Below are positions 25,470 through 30,367 of a DNA stretch of 30,367 bases, piece by piece. Within the stretch, counting starts at the first letter, position 1; every line of letters starts with the position of its first letter. The notes beneath the pieces are model-generated. The model saw nothing but the letters and a program-made list of their open reading frames with translations, searched no databases and was not told the DNA's origin. This DNA comes from an uncultured Clostridia bacterium (GTDB lineage Bacteria > Bacillota > Clostridia > TANB77 > CAG-508), in the NCBI GenBank assembly GCA_948919095.1, contig CAQYCU010000014.1, forward strand, positions 1 to 30,367. Direction: 5' to 3'. The position numbers were made by a program, and so were the translations under genes.

Positions 25470-25997
25470 TTACACCTTCTTTTTTATCCTATTTTCACTT
25501 ATATATATTGTGTTATTTTCAATATCCTTACTAATTGTATTTCCTGCACCTATTACTACATTATCTCCTATTGTTACACCTTTTAAAATAGTTACATTTG
25601 CTCCTATCCAAATATTGTTGCCAATCTTAACTTTATTCGTTACAAATTTTGTCATATCATTTTTATAATCGTGGTCATGGTCAAAAATCATAACATTTTG
25701 TCCACAAATAACATTGTTTCCAATATCTATTTCATCATGACAATTAATTGAACAGCCATCATTCAAAAAGCAATTATCTCCAATATTTATTTTTCCACCA
25801 TCATATACTCTGAATGATACATTATATCTAGTTCTGAATTTTCTTCCCATATTTAATGTAGATTTTCTCTTAATTGCAAAATGAAATCCATTATTCATTT
25901 TTGGTATGCCTTTAAAATAAATCCTATTAAAATATATAATCTTATATAATATTAACTTAATTATTCCTATTAGTAAATTAATATATTCGAACAGCAT
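25470..25997 (-). CDS. Hexapeptide-repeat acyltransferase
   Basis: This 175 aa left-handed beta-helix acyltransferase probably O-acetylates a capsule sugar using acetyl-CoA. Repeats of the [LIV]-G-x4 type run through INIGDNCFLNDGCSI, IDIGNNVICGQNV, VKIGNNIWIGANVT and VTIGDNVVIGAGNT. The catalytic His is likely in FDHDHDY. An N-terminal hydrophobic stretch (about 3-22) could attach it to the membrane. The ATG at 25997 follows GGGAGGAA and is preferred to a GTG at 26009 that overlaps the upstream stop codon. Confidence 0.88.
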   Translation of the reverse strand: MLFEYINLLIGIIKLILYKIIYFNRIYFKGIPKMNNGFHFAIKRKSTLNMGRKFRTRYNVSFRVYDGGKINIGDNCFLNDGCSINCHDEIDIGNNVICGQNVMIFDHDHDYKNDMTKFVTNKVKIGNNIWIGANVTILKGVTIGDNVVIGAGNTISKDIENNTIYISENRIKKKV

Positions 25998-26008
25998 ACT
26001 TCCTCCCA

Positions 26009-27127
26009 CTACTCACATTGTAGTCTAATATATTCTTCCTCTAACTTCTTTCCTTCTTCTTCAATGTTAAATCCACTTTTTGTTATGTTGTCGTTTTGAT
26101 TTTCCCTAGAATATTCCTTGTAATTATTTAATATATCATTAGACCACTCTAATGCTGGCTTATTTATAGACTTGAATTTTGTTGTGCCTAATACTTTTGT
26201 TTCTTTCGTCATTTCATCTGACAATATACATAAAAGTCCTGAAGCCTGTGCCTCAACTCCAACAACTGGTAAGCCCTCATACAAACTAGGTAGTACAAAT
26301 ACATCCATTGCTTGGTATAATTTATTAGTATCATTTCTCTGTCCTAAAAACATTACATAGTCCTTAAGTCCTAACTTAGAAACTTTTTCTTCAATCATTT
26401 CTTTTAAAGGTCCCTGTCCTACTAACATTAAAATCGAATTATCATTTTGTTTGTGAATTTCATTAAATATATCTATTAAAAATGTGTGATTTTTTTGTTC
26501 AACAAACCTTCCTACATGTCCAATCACAAGAGTATCATCTTTTATGTTAAGTTCTTCTCGAATTTGTTTTCTAATATTTTCATCATATTTAAAAGCATCT
26601 ATATCTATTGCATTGTTTAATAAGTAAACATTTCCTTTGTCATATTCTTTGTTTCCAAATAACCATCTTCCAGCATATTCTGAGCAGCACATATAGTCTG
26701 TTGCAAATAGTTTTGAAAGTGGACGTAAAACCTGTTTCATTAGATTACGCTTTTTTTCTTTTTTGTTTGTTGTACTGTGTGAATGGGCTATTCGAATTGG
26801 AATACCTGCACGTTTGGCAGCAAATAAGCTAAATACTGATAATGTGTTTATGTGTGAGTGCACTATTTTATAATTGCCCTCTTTTAAAACTTTTTTTAAA
26901 GTTTTATGATATTTGAATACTTTTTGATATGGTGGTATTAGTATTACTTTTCCACCAAATTTTTCAATTTCTTCATAAGGAATATTTGTGGAGTCCTCAT
27001 CACATATAAAGTCAAATTGTATTTTACTTCTGTCAATATGCTTGTAATAATTCATAACAACCGCTTCAACTCCACCACCAAGCCATTTCCCAACTACCTG
27101 TGCGATTCTAATAGGTTCTTGTTCCAT
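26009..27127 (-). CDS. Family 4 glycosyltransferase
   Basis: This 372 aa retaining GT-B enzyme resembles EpsF-type capsule transferases. The N-terminal GGGVEAVVMNYYKHID is the usual glycine-rich loop. The central VIGHVGRFVEQKNH and the C-terminal LPSLYEGLPVVGVEAQ (with the E-x7-E signature) form the donor site. Its ATG overlaps the LCP gene stop (TAATG), indicating coupled translation. The sugar is unknown. Confidence 0.93.
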   Translation of the reverse strand: MEQEPIRIAQVVGKWLGGGVEAVVMNYYKHIDRSKIQFDFICDEDSTNIPYEEIEKFGGKVILIPPYQKVFKYHKTLKKVLKEGNYKIVHSHINTLSVFSLFAAKRAGIPIRIAHSHSTTNKKEKKRNLMKQVLRPLSKLFATDYMCCSEYAGRWLFGNKEYDKGNVYLLNNAIDIDAFKYDENIRKQIREELNIKDDTLVIGHVGRFVEQKNHTFLIDIFNEIHKQNDNSILMLVGQGPLKEMIEEKVSKLGLKDYVMFLGQRNDTNKLYQAMDVFVLPSLYEGLPVVGVEAQASGLLCILSDEMTKETKVLGTTKFKSINKPALEWSNDILNNYKEYSRENQNDNITKSGFNIEEEGKKLEEEYIRLQCE

Positions 27128-28212
27128 TACTCTCCATCTCCCTCATGGTATCCTGTTTTAGTTTCTATGCTATTACTTATTGTTTTTATCTCCTCAGGAA
27201 CAACATATTCTTCATTTATAAATACCTCTTTATGTAACCTTGCAACATTGCTTTCAAGTGTGCAAGGTATTCCATACCAAGCATCCATTGTTTTTCCCTT
27301 TGTGTCATAAGGAAATCCTATTCCCTCGCTAAAGCTAACCTTTATAGCTGTTGGTATTAATGATAAAATTTCATTAGTTGATATATTAGTTTTTACATAC
27401 GGTAAAACTGAATTTGCTAATGTCTTTAATTGTGATAAATTCTGTGTTTTTGCTTTAGCAACAATAGCTTCAATAACTGCTTGTGTTCTTTCAGCTCTTC
27501 TTTCATCTCCAGAATCTTTTCTAATACGAGCATATGTTACAGCCTGTACACCATCAACAGTTTGCTCTCCTGCCCTTGTTATATATTTTGCTTTTTTACC
27601 AGCAACCCTAGCGGTTTCAGCAATATATTCATTTATATAATTTATTTCTGACTGTTTTATGTTAAGTGTAACTCCTCCTAATTGGTCAACTGCTGTTGCA
27701 ACTGCTTGGAAGTTTACTGCTACATATTCTTTTATGTTTAAATCTAAATTTGTATTAAGTGCTAAAAGTGCGTTTTGTGGTCCACCATATGCATATGCAT
27801 GAGTTACTTTATCTAATCTGTTTTTACCATTTTCTTTTATTTGTAAATATGTATCTCTATATACTGAAATAAGTTTTACTTCGTTTGTTTTTTCATTTAT
27901 ACTTGCTATTACTATACAATCACTTCTATTCCCTGAGCCATAGTCATTTTCTCTACTGTCTATACCAAGTAGTGCTATATTTCTATATCCTTTTAAATTC
28001 TTTTCTGACAAAGTATCAATTCCTATTTGTGATGTATCAATAGCTTCATGCTTTATTTTTCCAAGAAGTTCGTCTACATAATTCCATCCACCAGCAATTA
28101 CTGCCGCAACTATTATTAACAATATAATTAGTATTAATAATATTGCTTTAGTAACTCTGTGTCCCTTATATCTTTTATTTTTCTTTTTTGTTTTTTTACT
28201 TTTTTTTGACAT
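27127..28212 (-). CDS. LytR-CpsA-Psr (LCP) family phosphotransferase
   Basis: This 361 aa protein has a very Lys-rich cytoplasmic tail, one membrane helix (about 20-42) and an extracellular LCP domain. It would move the finished polysaccharide from its lipid carrier onto peptidoglycan. LCP signatures seen are LLGIDSREND, RSDCIVIAS, LISVYRDTY and YARIRKDSGDERRAERTQ. The ATG at 28212 has GAAAGGGATG upstream and is chosen over a TTG at 28248. Its place between the CpsC2/CpsD2 pair and the glycosyltransferases supports a capsule-anchoring role. Confidence 0.93.
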   Translation of the reverse strand: MSKKSKKTKKKNKRYKGHRVTKAILLILIILLIIVAAVIAGGWNYVDELLGKIKHEAIDTSQIGIDTLSEKNLKGYRNIALLGIDSRENDYGSGNRSDCIVIASINEKTNEVKLISVYRDTYLQIKENGKNRLDKVTHAYAYGGPQNALLALNTNLDLNIKEYVAVNFQAVATAVDQLGGVTLNIKQSEINYINEYIAETARVAGKKAKYITRAGEQTVDGVQAVTYARIRKDSGDERRAERTQAVIEAIVAKAKTQNLSQLKTLANSVLPYVKTNISTNEILSLIPTAIKVSFSEGIGFPYDTKGKTMDAWYGIPCTLESNVARLHKEVFINEEYVVPEEIKTISNSIETKTGYHEGDGE

Positions 28213-28295
28213 ATATACTTCATCCCTTTCGCTTTGCCCGACACACAATTCTATACATAATGTGTCTATCCCACTTTATTCGTTATTATGTCACC

Positions 28296-29180
28296 CTATT
28301 TATTTTCGTTAAAGAAGTCATTTATCTGTTTTAGTACCTTGTATGTATCATCGCTTATTTCTTTTGATGAGTTTTTAGTTTCCTTAACACTTATATTTTT
28401 AAATAAGTCCTCTGATTCCTTATCTAAAAAAGTTGATGGTACTGTTGCTGTTCTTTTCGGAACATATCTATTATCTTTTTTATCTTTTTCATTGTAATAA
28501 TATGCTTGCTCATATTCCTTAGATTCTATTGGCATTTTATTTAATATTATTCCTAATATTTTTCCACCAACATTTTCAATATTAGTAATAATTCTTTTTA
28601 ATCCCTCTTTTTTAGTTTCCTCATGTGCTGTAACTATAAGAGTGAAATCAACTATTCTTGATAGGATTAATGAATCTGTTACTAATTGACTAGGTGTTCC
28701 ATCTATTATAACTATATCACAAGCTTGTCTTGCTATTTCTAATAATTCTATCATTTGTGGTAATATTAGTAATTCTGATGGATTTGGTGGCACACTCCCT
28801 GACGCTATTAAATATAAATTTTTTACAGTTGTCTTTTGTATATATGATGTTATATCTTTATTTATAATTTTATTTCCATCATCATCTACATTTGATAAAT
28901 AATTAGAAAGCCCTGGCTTTTGTGCAACTTTAAATATACTGCTTTGTCTTCCTTTTCTCATATCAGCATCTATTAGTAAAACTTTTTTTCCAGCCTGTGC
29001 AAATGTTACTGCTAAGTTAGATGATATCCAGCTTTTTCCTTCTTCTGCGTATGCTGAAGTAACAAGTATCAATTTGGCATCTTGATTTGCATCCATAAAT
29101 TGTATATTTGTTCTTACTGTCCTAAATATTTCAGAAATTGGTGATTTAGGGTCTTTTAATACTATTAAGTCCTGTGTCAT
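28296..29180 (-). CDS. Second bacterial tyrosine kinase of CpsD type
   Basis: This 294 aa BY-kinase has a modified Walker A, EEGKS (46-50) followed by Trp, Walker A' IDADMRKG and Walker B IVIIDGTP. It resembles the copy at 15207-16241 over the whole ATPase domain. Unlike that copy it has a short C-terminus with few tyrosines, mainly YEQAYYY (about 223-229), and no Asn/Tyr-rich tail. The ATG at 29180 with GAGGTAG upstream is preferred over an in-frame start at 29225 lying inside the CpsC2 gene. It is paired with CpsC2. Confidence 0.91.
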   Translation of the reverse strand: MTQDLIVLKDPKSPISEIFRTVRTNIQFMDANQDAKLILVTSAYAEEGKSWISSNLAVTFAQAGKKVLLIDADMRKGRQSSIFKVAQKPGLSNYLSNVDDDGNKIINKDITSYIQKTTVKNLYLIASGSVPPNPSELLILPQMIELLEIARQACDIVIIDGTPSQLVTDSLILSRIVDFTLIVTAHEETKKEGLKRIITNIENVGGKILGIILNKMPIESKEYEQAYYYNEKDKKDNRYVPKRTATVPSTFLDKESEDLFKNISVKETKNSSKEISDDTYKVLKQINDFFNENK

Positions 29181-29181
29181 T

Positions 29182-29901
29182 TTATTTTCTACCTCTTTTC
29201 TTAGATTTTTTTGTATTTCCTTCACATATTGGTATTGTAGCTAATACTGGTTTATGATATATTTTTTCTACATCTTCTATAGTTTTTATTGTTGTATCGA
29301 ACATATTTAAAACTACTACATAACCTATAGATATAATTAATCCTATTCCTGTAAATATTAACATGCTTTTCTTTTTATTTACATTTGATGGAGAATTATT
29401 AGGCTCTGCTTTATCTACTACTTGTACATTTTCTATCTTATACAATTCTTCTTGCATTTCTTTTATAAATATTCTTGCTATTTCATTTGCTATATCAGCT
29501 GCAAGATTTGGGTCAGCATTAGTTACTGTTATTTCTATTAATTCAGTATCATTTATTACGTTAACTTTTATATTTCTTTTTAATACCTCTTCGTTAATAT
29601 CAATATTTAAATTAGCTATTGCTGGTCTTAATATCCTTTTGCTTTTTATTAATTCTCTATAAGTAGAAACTAGTTTTGAGTTTACTCTTATTTCCATTTC
29701 TGTTGAGGATTCAATATTTCCAGATATATTCTTATCATTGTTTGAAGCCAATAATAAGCTTGTTGATGCACTATATACTGGCTTTACAAACTTTGTTATA
29801 TATATTAATCCAATAATCATAAATATTAGTACAATTATCGCTATTTGTATTTTTTTGTTCCAAAACATCCTAAATAATTCCATTAAATCTATTTCTTCCA
29901 T
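29182..29901 (-). CDS. Second Wzz/CpsC-type chain-length regulator
   Basis: This 239 aa protein has two membrane helices (about 16-37 and 178-199) and the typical intervening extracellular domain. NNSPSNVNKKKS, the Pro/Asn motif, precedes helix 2, and a very basic end (KKSKKRGRK) follows. It heads the long capsule unit; AAGGGAG precedes the ATG. It should activate CpsD2, whose start lies right after its stop. It resembles the protein at 16321-17016 along its length, which suggests duplication. Confidence 0.91.
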   Translation of the reverse strand: MEEIDLMELFRMFWNKKIQIAIIVLIFMIIGLIYITKFVKPVYSASTSLLLASNNDKNISGNIESSTEMEIRVNSKLVSTYRELIKSKRILRPAIANLNIDINEEVLKRNIKVNVINDTELIEITVTNADPNLAADIANEIARIFIKEMQEELYKIENVQVVDKAEPNNSPSNVNKKKSMLIFTGIGLIISIGYVVVLNMFDTTIKTIEDVEKIYHKPVLATIPICEGNTKKSKKRGRK

Positions 29902-29937
29902 TGTATCTCCCTTTACTTCTATTATTTTTGTTTATAA

Positions 29938-29966
29938 TATTTATCATTATGGTATAAAATTGTCAA
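29938..29966 (-). promoter_or_regulatory. Possible promoter of the long capsule unit
   Basis: A perfect minus-strand TTGACA (29961-29966) lies 17 bases from TAAATA (29938-29943), a poor -10 element, about 40 bases upstream of the CpsC2 start. A weak -10 may mean the unit is activated or only weakly expressed. Confidence 0.4.
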
Positions 29967-30095
29967 ATTTTGTATTTATGTAAACTTTATCTGTGTAATT
30001 TTCTGCTTATTTTTCTATTTTTCGGCATTTTTATACTCGACTTTTTTGATTATATATCTTTTAATATAAAATTTCAATAAATTTTCTTCTAGTTC

Positions 30096-30124
30096 TTGTA
30101 AATTTTTTTTATTTAATTTATAAT
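30096..30124 (+). promoter_or_regulatory. Promoter of the Asn/Pro-rich gene at the right edge
   Basis: TTGTAA (30096-30101), a 17-base spacer and a perfect TATAAT (30119-30124), followed by AAGGAGG at 30141-30147. Confidence 0.65.
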
Positions 30125-30153
30125 AGAATATATTTATTGTAAGGAGGAAACAA

Positions 30154-30367
30154 ATGAATAACGAAAATAATAATGATTTTTTACCAGGTGTTGGTCCTAT
30201 AAATAATGACATTCCTGATTCACCTGATAATTTTGACCCCAATATATCTAATATGAATGGTGGTTTCGACCCTAATATAAATGCTAATAACTTTGCCCCT
30301 AATCTAGGACAAGTTCCTTTTGATATGAACCAAAATCCTAATATGGAGCCTAATCAGTTTGACCCTA
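30154..30367 (+). CDS. Start of an Asn/Pro-rich low-complexity protein, cut by the window edge
   Basis: The ATG follows AAGGAGG with good spacing and a near-consensus promoter. The 71 visible residues are mostly Asn, Pro, Asp and Phe, with degenerate repeats such as NFDPNIS, GFDPNIN, NFAPNLG and QFDP. No signal peptide is seen in this part. Such N-termini are usually disordered and may precede a folded or membrane domain lying outside the window. The gene is divergent from the capsule locus. The function is unknown. Confidence 0.75.
   Translation, partial: MNNENNNDFLPGVGPINNDIPDSPDNFDPNISNMNGGFDPNINANNFAPNLGQVPFDMNQNPNMEPNQFDP

Overview
The window comes from a low-GC Gram-positive bacterium. 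AGGAGG-type ribosome sites are strong, intergenic DNA is very AT-rich, and the genes (LCP protein, CpsB/C/D tyrosine kinase set, sortase, cohesin, dockerin, L,D-transpeptidase) suggest an uncultured Clostridia-type Firmicute. No rRNA, tRNA, CRISPR array or complete mobile element was seen, so the taxonomy is inference.

Left part (1-9000): the end of an unknown gene; an operon of uvrB and an L,D-transpeptidase on the minus strand; two small plus-strand genes (unknown 218 aa protein, DUF4282-like membrane protein); a decayed DUF362 gene; a GH3 beta-N-acetylhexosaminidase; an AlkD-like DNA alkylation repair protein; and an unknown helical protein. Middle (9130-14134): sortase, sortase-anchored cohesin protein, and a 1125 aa secreted protein with a dockerin. 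Together they could form a minimal cell-surface display system. Right (14377-29966): an approximately 15 kb minus-strand capsule locus. A long unit runs CpsC2, CpsD2, LCP, GT4, acyltransferase, GT2, GT-D, Wzy-like, Wzx, pyruvyltransferase-like, FrhB-like, VanZ. A sugar-phosphate transferase unit and a CpsC1-CpsD1-CpsB unit follow, each with its own promoter and terminator. A divergent Asn/Pro-rich gene starts at the right edge.

The most unusual signal is in uvrB and the GH3 gene. Both are complete and conserved except for +1 frameshifts, two in uvrB and one in GH3. At all three places the zero-frame codon is CGG, and skipping its C restores GGA (Gly) inside a conserved motif. I read every gene for in-frame CGG and found five in about 9000 codons: these three, plus two in the compositionally different L,D-transpeptidase gene, where CGG must be read in frame as Arg. 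This suggests +1 ribosomal frameshifting at a rare, poorly decoded or unassigned CGG codon. A sequencing artefact or gene decay cannot be excluded from the sequence alone.
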